This document shows, piece by piece, positions 43,707 through 53,607 of a DNA stretch of 64,000 bases (position 1 is its first letter; each line of letters opens with the position of its first letter). This stretch comes from Gaertneriomyces semiglobifer (Eukaryota > Chytridiomycota > Chytridiomycetes > Spizellomycetales > Spizellomycetaceae). Both the position numbers and the translations under genes were made by a program. The notes under the pieces are model-generated. The model was not told where the DNA came from, ran no database searches, and worked only from the letters and a program-made list of their open reading frames with translations. Where the stretch lies: the NCBI GenBank assembly GCA_025558075.1, contig JAHLKF010000006.1:1-64000 (forward strand). The letters are read 5' to 3'.

Positions 43707-46700
43707 ATGTCGACGGCATCACGCGCTGAATTCCCAGGGCCGCCAGCACGGCGGACCACCATGGCAAGGGTGGGTATTTCTGTTCCTGGCTCCTCCATTT
43801 CCTGCGATTATCTCGTTGTCCATAATCCACATCAGTCTAACGCGTGGTATGTTTTGTCATAAAGTTGCTCAAAGCCAAAACGGTCTCCTTTTTCGGCGGT
43901 CTATGTCTTTTGATCAACGCAATGACAGGTCCTGGTGTACCATACACCCCAGATATTTTCCAAACATCAGGATGGTTCTTCCCGACGGTCATTTTTTTGA
44001 TCTTTGCGCTCGTCTCCAGCTTAAGTGTATTGTTCATCATCGAGGCAATGCAAGCAATCCCGGGAAATAAGCACTTTCAGGTGGGTGGGTGTGTAATCCC
44101 TGTGACCCGTTGTGTACTAACAAGCAGCCTCGTTTACAGGGTACCGTCGAGTTTGCAACGTTAATCAACTTTTACTTTGGCGATTACGCCCACTACATTG
44201 GCCAATTTATGCTCTACGGCGCAGTACAGAGTAACGCGATCCAGTCAATTATTATAATGTCCCAGGTATGCAAACGCTGCGCGCATAAAGCGATATGCAA
44301 CTTTGAAGAGATTGGCATAGTGTGCGGTGCACTACACGGTGCAATTTTCACTCGTTGAAAAACCGTTGCCGTCAGCTTTCGGATATAGTGTGTGCAGCAC
44401 TAACACTTTGCTTCCTAGACGTTCGACAATATACTGGTCGACATATTCGGTAAATCTTGCGCATTGGCAATTGGTGGTGGTCGCACTGGCTGGTACTGCG
44501 TCGGCCAAATTTCGGACAAGTACGCGACCCCGTATGAGGAGATCACCGTCCTCTTTACCCTTGGGCTACTCCTGGTCATCATTTTCTCTACTCCCTTTGG
44601 CATTGTGAACCTGGATGACAATGTCAACGCCCAGATTGGTATGCTATATCACCTGTTCCACATTGGTGCTCTTTGCTTACCATTTCGATGTTGCAGTTGC
44701 GTTCATACTGGCTGTCACTATTGGGTTAGAATGGATAGGTGCTTCGTTCAAAGAAGGGGTGGTCGGCTCACGCGTACCAGTGACTGGTACTGGGTATGCA
44801 ACCGTTGTGGGAACCATCATGCTTAACTTGGCGTTCACCACAGTCGTGCCGAGTTGGGTCAACATAAAGGTGAGTCCGTTTTTTGCGTTCTTGCGGCAGA
44901 TCGCTTGTTTGACATATCTGTTCGCTCTTCAGCAACGCACTGTTAGTGCACAGAAGACTGTTTGGACATCAATGCTCGCCGCTGTAATATTCTACATGCT
45001 TGTTGGGCTCATACGTAAGTGTGCCGTGTTGATTTGCCGCTGTTTTAACACAGAGTAGCATTCTTAATGAAACTCGCCTCATAGCCGCCTTGGGGTTCGT
45101 TATCGATGATTCAGGCTCTATCCTACCAGCGCTTATGCGTTCAGGAAAGTTCAACAAGGCATTCGCATACATGTTCTCTATTGTTATGCTGTTACCTTCC
45201 ATTGCTGTGTCCTTCATTGTCGCTGAAAGCAATCTGGTTCAAAACAAGATCGTTGGGAAAAGTGCGTTTGAAACCGTAACCGTTCTTGCGGTGATCGTTG
45301 CGATGCTGACCCGTCTCTTCAAGAATGGGGCATTTTTGTCTGCAGGATAGTCCCGTGGCTCTTCTGTATCCCGCTTCAAACTGGCAATCATCTGCAGGAC
45401 TTTATTACGTGGACATCGTTAATCTTTGTATCAACGGCCAATTTCGTCATCCCGCTAGTTATTTATTTGAAGTGCCTAAGGTTTCGGCGAGAGTACAACG
45501 AGAGCAGAAGTAAGCGAATGGACCGCAACGTTGATTATGTTCGATTATACTTACCATGATTTGTGCATCAGTGTTAAGTGTGAAGCAAAAGATGCTCCTC
45601 AAGTCCATTCACTGGTCTTCGCGCACAATACATAAGTTTATTGATGATAAGACCCGATCAGAATCGGGCTTGGCGTTGATGGAACGCGCAAAGAGAAAAA
45701 TGAAACGTGAGCGAAGTGATTTGAGTCAACGAGGTCCCATTCAAGATTTGGAAGATGATGAAGAGTTTCCGAGAATGGCCGACGTCATCCCGCAGGATAT
45801 TCTTCCTGCAGTTACCATTAACGCGCCGGCACCACTTGACATTCCTCCAGTGGTGACGCCGACCGGCATGGCCAGTCTGGATCTTGGTCTGATGCCGATG
45901 CCTAGTCCTGTCAGTGAGAGTGCTACAGGCTCCGTATCCAGCGTGGAGTCGCCCTCGAAAAAGAAAAGTGTCACTCTAAACCTCACACCGGATACACAAG
46001 GCTCAGGGTGGCCTGTTTCCAGTCTAAAGCGTCCGAAACTGGAGAAGAAAGAAACCAGCGTTAGATTTGGCGGCGAAGAAGTCTTGCATGACGGCCGCCG
46101 CTCGCCATCGCCGAGCCGAAGACATGTGGAAATTGTTCAGCAGCCCTCAGTGCAAGGCTCGTCACCCACGTCTTCGTCGCCGTCATCAGCTCCCAAGGAG
46201 TCGTATGAGAGCATGGTAGATCATACACATCCATCGACGATTGAAGAAGAGGATGAGAGTGAACCTTTGTACTTGAAAGATGATGTCCCCGATCCGGATT
46301 TGGAGCATAAACTCGCTCGAATGGAGACGCGAAGAAACGCCGAATACAATCTGGATTTGGAAGGTGGTCACGGGATGAGAGGCACATTGCGCCGAGCATT
46401 GACAGGTCTCCAATCGCTGGCGATGCCTAGCAGCGCCTCGCTACCAAGGGCTGGGCACGTTGGCGGTCATCATAACTCGCATCAAATATCGGATTCTCAA
46501 GAGCGGATCCAATTGGACTCGATGCAGGATGATGGGGAATCTGAACGACCCCAAGCAGAACGCAAGGCCACTGTCTCTTCGGTACAGACAACGCCGTTTG
46601 ATCGTGCCGAACTGATACGCAGGGAGACACTCCCTGTTCACCCGCAATATGTGAGCCCTACCTTTAGGAGTATTCCAACGTGGTTTCCTATTCGTGGGCG

Positions 46701-46803
46701 TATCGTTGCTTGGTTATTGCTGATTGCGACGGGAGGCGTCAGCATTGGAAACATTGTAGTCGCGCTTGTACAAATAGCGAACGGCGGCGACGACGACAAG
46801 TAA
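43707..46803 (+). CDS. Amino-acid transporter (AAAP/Aa_trans-like) with long cytosolic segment
   Basis: Nine exons (43707-43769, 43865-44080, 44140-44265, 44419-44638, 44697-44869, 44933-45014, 45085-45265, 45346-45509, 45572-46803) sum to 819 codons, 818 aa. TM1 begins LLKAKTVSFFGGLCLLINAM then TGPGVPYTPDIFQTSGWFFP, the start typical of Aa_trans permeases of fungi and protists; about ten further helices follow, including VAFILAVTIGLEWI, GTIMLNLAFTTVVPSW and MLLPSIAVSFIVAES. After LVIYLKCLRFRRE comes a hydrophilic region of about 370 residues rich in Ser/Pro/Glu, then a final TM (IVAWLLLIATGGVSIGNIVV) and NGGDDDK. Donor gtttga of intron 7 is the least certain border. Substrate is unknown; a broad amino-acid carrier is likely. 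Confidence 0.78.
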
Positions 46804-47028
46804 TTGACACAAGGATCAGACGACTTTTTATTTAGTGATTAATGGACTGATGCATTTCTGGTGTCGCCTGACATTGATAGTTTTTATATATTGTTCTTGG
46901 TGAATTTCTGCGTCCATTCGACACACAAGTTCCTGTGGTATATCACAGGTGTTATTCATATAGAAATAAAGTATCAAAGTAAATGATATTCTGTGAGGAT
47001 GGCGCTGGGTAGAGCTGTTGCTGAGATA

Positions 47029-48052
47029 TCATTGTCCCGAAAAGTTGTGATGTGTTGTTAACGACTTGGTATCACCCATGGGAGTAACATAGGCAGCGGT
47101 CAAACCGCCGTCGACTAGAAAATCGATTCCGGTAATATACGAAGACTCGTCGGAAGCCAAGAATAGCGCCGAGTAAGCTTGTTCAATTGCCTCTCCTGTT
47201 GGAGGATGACATGTTAACACGACAAGGGATAGGAGATACAACATCGCAAACGCACTGTACGTACCAAAGCGACCCATGGGGACGTGAACCAATCTGCGCT
47301 CCTTTTTCTCATCCGTATCCAAAAATTCCATCAAGAGCGGAGTACGCAAAGGACCAGGACAGAGGGCATTCACGCGAATGTTTTCGCGGGCATGGATGAC
47401 GGCCAGTTCCCGGGTCATGGCGAGGACGGCACCCTTTGAGGTAGTGTCTGCATTAGGTGTAGTGTGATGAGTAGACTGAAAGCGAGGAAGTGTGATTGCG
47501 CACAATGTATGCTTACAGGCCAGTTGTGGTGTGGCGGCACCACGTACTGCGACGAAACTTGCAGTGTTGATGATACTGCCTCCGCCAGCGCGGCGTAGTG
47601 CTGGAATTCCGTATTTGCACCCATACCACACACCCTTGACGTTGACCTCCATGGTGAGGTCCCACACCTTTTCGTCGGTGACTTCGGCATTGTCATCCTC
47701 GGGATGCATGATGCCAGCATTGTTGAAAACAATGTTGAGCTTGCCGAATGTTTGTTCGGCCTTGTTGATAGCAGCCTCCACTTGCGATGACTTTGTCACG
47801 TCACATGAAACAAAGATGGCATTCCCGTCGGTGCCAGTGATCTCTGCTATTTTCTGAAGGACGCGGGCGCCAGCGTTGGCATTCACGTCGGCGCATACCA
47901 CTTTTGCGCCCTCTTTGGCAAAAAGAATCGAAGATTCGAACCCAATGCCACTGTGATATAACGATTAGACATATCTCTGGTGACTGGTTCACTGCTACAT
48001 ACCTGGCAGCGCCAGTGATAAGGGCGACTTTGCCTTCCAAACGACCAGGCAT
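47029..48052 (-). CDS. Short-chain dehydrogenase/reductase (classical SDR)
   Basis: Exons 48052-48003, 47950-47517, 47447-47265 and 47195-47029 give 277 aa. The nucleotide motif TGAASGIG is formed across junction 1; NNAG follows, the catalytic Ser lies in IINTASFVAV, and Y-x3-K (YTTSK) is created exactly across junction 2; CPGPLRTPL and the C-terminal YITGIDFLVDGGLTAAY complete the family. Asp in VVCADVNAN after beta-2 suggests NAD(H) preference. Such enzymes oxidise or reduce alcohols/ketones; the substrate cannot be told from sequence. No targeting signal. Confidence 0.9.
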
Positions 48053-48547
48053 AATAAAGAAGGAGACCGCGCCAGCGGTCCTTCAATGAGAGCGTTTAAA
48101 AAAAGTGGTTATCAGATCCCTGAGGCGGGCCGGCAGAGCCCTCTGCGTCGTGACCGAACGGAAACAAAAACGGATTTCAAGAGCTCGGCATGGGGAACGA
48201 TCAGGAAGCGACTACCAAACACTAACAGAGCGAGAATGCAGCATCATGGCTTTCGTCGAGCGTCTCGTGCCGGCAATTGAAAGAAACTGCAGCTGGGCGG
48301 TTGCATGATAAGGAAAGCCGCGCGTGGTTGATATCTTGCGCCATTTTCCGCGGAGCAGCCGCCGATATGTTCGGTTGATTGCCGATATCTCTTTTTTTGG
48401 CTTACTTCCTGCGACAGCCAGGATAACAAAGTTAACAAGGCCGTGCAGAACGAAGAACGTTGTCCCAATGAAATGAGTACTGGTCGGGTGCTTGCTTGCT
48501 GTACAAGGACCAAAATTCGAAAGGACGCAAAAAGTGCAAAAAGAAAG
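48053..48547. other. Intergenic with unresolved minus-strand frame
   Basis: A minus frame at 48212-48571 has a hydrophobic segment (GTTFFVLHGLVNFVILAVAG) but starts inside the tRNA-Cys gene and lacks an ATG, so I do not call it. Nothing else recognised. Confidence 0.35.
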
Positions 48548-48619
48548 AGGACGCAGTCGGATTTGAACCAACGACCCTTCGGACTGCAGCCGAAAGCTCT
48601 ACCACTGAGCTATACGTCC
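48548..48619 (-). tRNA. tRNA-Cys (anticodon GCA)
   Basis: 72 nt with discriminator T. Acceptor GGACGTA/TGCGTCC, D arm TAGCTCAGTGGTAGAGC, anticodon stem TTCGG/CCGAA enclosing CTGCAGT (anticodon GCA), T arm GTTGG-TTCAAAT-CCGAC. A T5 run follows at 48537-48541 on the minus strand. Its 5' third is the parent of the tandem repeats that begin immediately upstream of it. Confidence 0.93.
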
Positions 48620-49416
48620 GTTTGATGTCCTCAGCAACCGCCGTGCAGCTCACCACTGCGCTATACGTCCCTTGATACAAGATGCAGCTCACCACTGAGC
48701 TATACGTTCGTTTGATGTCTCTCAGCAACCGCCGTGCAGCTCGCCACTGAGCTATACGTCCCTTGATACAAGATGCAGCTCACCACTGAGCTATACGTTC
48801 GTTTGATGTCTCTCAGCAACCGCCGTGCAGCTCGCCACTGAGCTATACGTCCCTTGATACAAGATGCAGCTCACCACTGAGCTATACGTCCGTTTGATGT
48901 CTCTCAGCAACCGCCTCACCTCTTACCACTGAGCTATACGTCTCTTGATACGAGATGCAGCTCACCACTGAGCTATACGTCCCTTGATACAAGATGCAGT
49001 TCACCGCTGAGCTATACGTCCGTTTGATGGCTCTCAGCAACCGCCGTGCAGCTCACCACTGAGCTATACGTCCCTTGATACAAGATGCAGCTCACCACTG
49101 AGCTATACGTTCGTTTGATGTCTCTCAGCAACCGCCGTGCAGCTCACCACTGAGCTATACGTCCCTTGATACAAGATGCAGCTCACCACTGAGCTATACG
49201 TCCGTTTGATGTCTCTCAGCAACCGCCTCACCTCTTACCACTGAGCTATACGTCCCTTGATACAAGATGCAGCTCGCCACTGAGCTATACGTCCCTTGAT
49301 ACAAGATGCAGTTCACCGCTGAGCTATACGTCCGTTTGATGGCTCTCAGCGACCGCCGTGCAGCTCACCACTGAGCTATACGTCCGCTAGATGTCTCTCA
49401 GCAACCGCCTCACCTC
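48620..49416 (-). repeat. Tandem repeats derived from the 5' part of tRNA-Cys
   Basis: Seventeen copies of accactgagctatacgtcc (with small changes) occur at alternating distances of about 40 and 51 bp, giving a 91-bp higher-order unit. On the minus strand each copy reads GGACGTATAGCTCAGTGGT, identical to the tRNA-Cys acceptor strand and D arm including the Pol III A box, then GAGCTGCA, which looks like the tRNA with seven bases of the anticodon arm deleted. Spacers are of two kinds (around cttgatacaaga and around gtttgatgtctctcagcaac). No B box, anticodon stem or T arm is kept. The last unit is cut by an LTR at 49417. Confidence 0.92.
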
Positions 49417-49693
49417 TGTTGTAAGGGGGTCCCGGTGACATACACGTCATAGGGATACCCTAACCAGGGCGCGCGCTATGACATGGGTTCTTATCCATAT
49501 CAGTATGTACACGTGCGTCATGTGCCCATGAGCACGTGACCCATGTGACTGGGTGCGCTGACACCCGACACGTGACCTTTTCCGTCGGGTGGTTCTCTTA
49601 TGCCGGGCATTCAACTGTACTCTTAGAACCTTAGACTTGAATACACATAAGCTTATTAGAAGGACCAGAGCCTCAGCAGGATCCTCTGCAACA
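49417..49693 (+). repeat. Array LTR 1 (277 bp)
   Basis: TGTTG...CAACA. Inserted within a tRNA-Cys-derived repeat (cacctc|TGTTG). Three CACGTG motifs in U3. The base after the terminal CA is already internal gag sequence (CGCACATG). Confidence 0.9.
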
Positions 49694-52600
49694 CGCACAT
49701 GCCGCTGAACTTGCACACGACGACGAGGACTCCGCCCCGCCCTACTCCGACGCTGACACCGACTCTGATCCCGAGGCCTTCCTTGTCTTATCGACTGACC
49801 GTGACGCGCCGCACTCCATCGCTCTCGATTCGGGCGCCACGCATAGCATCATTCGCGACCGCTTTCTCCTGACGGAATTTCAAGCTTTTCCCTCGGCCCG
49901 GCAATTCTCCGGCATCGGCACGTGCGCTGCTTACGGCAAGGGAACCTTAATCATCAACACACGTCACGGTTTACTTAAGCTTACTGACGTGCTCTATGCT
50001 CCCGAATGTCCGCGGAACCTGCTCTCCTTCGCATCATTGGCCCAGTCTCGTTATGCCTTAGACTTCTCGGCTGATCTTAGTGCCGGGTGGATTACTCATC
50101 GCAAGTCGGGTGCTCGTGTAGCTGATGTCATACGTCACAATAAACTTTATTTTATTGCTGGGTATACCACTGCCTCTCCGGCTGAATATGAGGCCTTTAC
50201 CACCCATGTCCGCAAGTCCGCGCGCATTGCGCATCGTACGTCGCGTGCCGCCCCCCGTGACCCCCCGTCCGTGACTACGCCCCCGGTTACCGTCACTGCG
50301 CCTCCGACGGCACAGCAACTTCATGTGCCCGACACGGTGGCACAGCACTTTCCGACAAATCGACCAGAATCGATCAATTCGACCGAGTTGACACCGTCGA
50401 CACCGCCGACACCTCCGACACCTGCGATTGCGGCTGCTGACACTGTTTATTCACAAGATATACCGCCTACTTCACATGTTATCGCTGATCCTGCCCCTAG
50501 TTCCGCTGACTCTGTTACTCTTAAGCTCTGGCACCTACGTTTCGGTCATCCGAGCGCTGCTAATCTCCAACTAGCGCTTCGCGCATACGGTATTTCCGCG
50601 CCCGGCACCCTTGCGACCTGCATTGGGTGTCGTGTCGCTAAGTCCCGACGCTCTCCATTCAATCATGACAACCCCCAACCTGCAACCCGCGTCCTCGGTC
50701 GCATCCACAGCGACGTGCAGTCAGTCGAGCATGACACACTCGATCACTGCCCGTACCTTGTCACGTTCATCGACGAACTTACTCGATACGCACATGTCGC
50801 CATCATCAAAAATAAACACGATGTCCCCGCTGAATTCCACGCTTTCCGTCAACATGCTGAAAACCTCCATGGGTGCAAAATCCTTGAACTACAATGCGAC
50901 AACGGCGGCGAATACCTGAGTCATGCCCTTGTCGGCGATCTTTGGCAGCACGGCACCCGGGTTCGTCCCACCCACGCATACTCTCCGGCACAAAACGCCA
51001 TCGCCGAGCGTTATAATCAGACGTTAATGACACAAACCCGGGCGGTCATGCTGTCGAGTCACATACCTCAGCACCTGTGGGGGGAAATCGTCGTTGCTGT
51101 CAACTACCTCCGTCAGCGCACGCCGTCCTGCGCCATCGGCAATGCAACTCCATACGAAAAATGGCACGGTTCTCCTGCGGACGTGGCGAACCTGCGGGTC
51201 TTGTAGTCCGACGCTTATGTTCATATCCCCGTCGAACGCCGTCCCCATAAAAAGCTCGAACCCCGGGCCCGTCGCATGAAACTGATCGGGTACACTGACT
51301 CCACCGGTTACCATTTCTACGATCCCCTGACACAGCGCATTCATCGGTCCCGCGACGTCACGTTCGATGAAACCAACTATGTCGATCCCACTCCCGACGC
51401 TCTCGATGATGAAGTTTTTGAAGTCGAGTACATTGTCGATGACCGGATCGCACCGACGGGGGAGCATCAATATTTTGTTAAGTACGTCGGGTATTCTGAA
51501 CCTGAATGGAACGATGCGTTCAACTTACACGGCTTGCAAGCGCTGCGCTCACCTGATCGTCATGCCTGGCAGCAGGCCATCGATAAAGAGCTCCAGTCCT
51601 TACTTGACAATCAGACGTGGATGCCCGTCAATGCCTTGCCGTCTGATGCTTATGCCATCGATTCTAAATGGGTTTTCAAGATTAAACATCACCCGGACGG
51701 GTCCATCAAGAAGTATAAGGCCCGCCTTGTTGCTCGTGGGTTTACCCAGCGCCCGGGTCTCGATTTCAATGAAACCTATGCCCCGGTTGTCAAGTTCAGC
51801 ACGCTCCGCCTGCTATTGGCTCTCTCTCAGCTCTTCGGCCTTGTCGTCCACCAAATGGATGTCCTCACGGCATTCCTGAACGCTGTAATCGACACCGACA
51901 TTCATATGCAACTCCCCGACGGGTCGTACGTTAAACTCCTACGTTCGATCTATGGGTTAAAGCAGTCACCGCGCTTATGGAACCAAACACTTGACACGTA
52001 TCTGAAGTCCGTCGGTTTCCAACCCACGGTTCTCGACACCGCGCTGTACATTCGTCCCGTTGCCGGCGGCACACCTGACATCATTGCCCTGTACGTCGAT
52101 GACCTCACCATCTGCTCCACGACGGCCCGCATGCGGTCCATCAAGGACGGTCTTGCCCGGCGTTTCGCGATGGAGGACATGGGGGAGATTTCGTACATTC
52201 TTGGCATTGAAGTCACACGCACTGCTGACACACTGACACTGAACCAAGGCAAATACATTGAATGACATGCTCCTTCGCTATGGCCTTGCCGATGCCACAT
52301 CTGTCACTGTTCCACTGTCGCCCAGCTTATCGCTTGTCACTGCCACCGACGACGACGTCCTGGCTGATCAAAAAATTTATCAGTCAATAATCGGCAGTTT
52401 GATGTATCTTACCATCGCTACACGGCCCGATCTCGCATTCGCAATCTCCAAACTGTCCCGCTTCTTGTCGAAACCAACTGAACAGCATCTGAGTGCTGCT
52501 CGCCGTGTCCTCCGCTATGTAAAAGGCACTCGCAACCTCAAGCTCTTGTATGGCCCTAGAGACGGGGGAGTATCCTCCCTACATGGTTATTCCGACGCTG

Positions 52601-53330
52601 ATTTCGCGGCAAATGCTGAAAATCGACGTTCGACGTCGGCGTACCTCTTCTTGCTGAACGGAGGCGCTATTTCGTGGGCATCTAAGCTCCAGAACTGCAC
52701 AGCACAATCTACAGCAGAAGCGGAATACATTGCATTAGCTGAGGCCGCCAAAGAGGCAGTATGGCTCCGTCGACTGATGATCGCGCTCCTTGAGCACTTT
52801 CCACGAAATAACACCCACAAGTCCATTCTCCCGGGCACTGAACATGGCCCCGACACGCACGGCGCTCTAACAGTGTACGAGGACAACCAGGCAGCCATCA
52901 AACTTGTCAACAACCCAGTTAATCACAATCGCACCAAGCACATTGATCTCCGCCATCATTTCATCCGCGAAAAAGTTCATCAGACCCAGGAAATCGCTCT
53001 CCGCTATGTATCCACCAATAATCAGCTTGCTGATGGACTTACCAAGGCTCTAGCTGCTCCTGCTCTGAATAGCATGCATCCTCGCATGGGTCTCCATATG
53101 TCCGACGCTTCTGACAAGTTGCTGACAGCGCCCGACACTGCTGACAAGCTGCTGACAGTGCCTGACAAGGTGTCTGACACTGCTGACAGGTTGCTGACAA
53201 TGCCTGACACTGCTGACAAGCTGCTGAAAGGTGCCGAACACTGAAAATAAGCACTGAACAGCTGCACTGAACAGCTGCTGAAGGTGTCGGGCAGTTTGCA
53301 GGAAATGTCGTGCATGCACCGAGGGGGGAG
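49694..53330 (+). pseudogene. Array unit 1, broken gag-pol
   Basis: Begins in gag at a site equal to residue 257 of the full element, with no ATG in frame before MLYAPECPRN at 49989. The frame ends at TAG (51204-51206) where other units have TGG (Trp at integrase end), resumes, and is broken again by an extra A near 52259 just after KYI. RT YVDD and RNase H blocks are otherwise preserved. The chromodomain lacks its C-terminal helix through the 120-bp deletion. The C-terminus carries an expanded DKLLT-x-PDTA repeat. Polypurine tract gaggggggag at 53321-53330. Confidence 0.88.
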
Positions 53331-53607
53331 TGTTGTAAGGGGGTCCCGGTGACATACACGTCATAGGGATACCCTAACCAGGGCGCGCGCTATGACATGG
53401 GTTCTTATCCATATCAGTATGTACACGTGCGTCATGTGCCCATGAGCACGTGACCCATGTGACTGGGTGCGCTGACACCCGACACGTGACCTTTTCCGTC
53501 GGGTGGTTCTCTTATGCCGGGCATTCAACTGTACTCTTAGAACCTTAGACTTGAATACACATAAGCTTATTAGAAGGACCAGAGCCTCAGCAGGATCCTC
53601 TGCAACA
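53331..53607 (+). repeat. Array LTR 2 (277 bp)
   Basis: Same termini and same CA|CGCACATG junction to gag as LTR 1; serves both as 3' LTR of unit 1 and 5' LTR of unit 2. Confidence 0.9.

Noticed and set aside
48212..48571. 119-codon minus frame with one hydrophobic helix
   Set aside because: Begins within tRNA-Cys, has no ATG, and no splice-consistent start was found.
48620..49416. CRISPR-like array of repeats and spacers
   Set aside because: Spacers are only two recurring types, not unique, and the repeat is a tRNA-Cys fragment in a eukaryotic genome.
48620..49416. Cluster of many tRNA-Cys genes
   Set aside because: Copies lack the anticodon stem, T arm and 3' acceptor strand; only one complete tRNA is present.
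49989..51206. 405-aa ORF of unit 1 as a standalone gene
   Set aside because: The Met is internal to protease; the frame extends upstream to a TGA near 49639 without an ATG and ends at a mutated Trp codon. It is a fragment of gag-pol.
53022..53364. Minus-strand frames of about 100 codons repeated in every array unit
   Set aside because: Antisense shadows over the pol 3' repeat and LTR; they recur only because the unit recurs.
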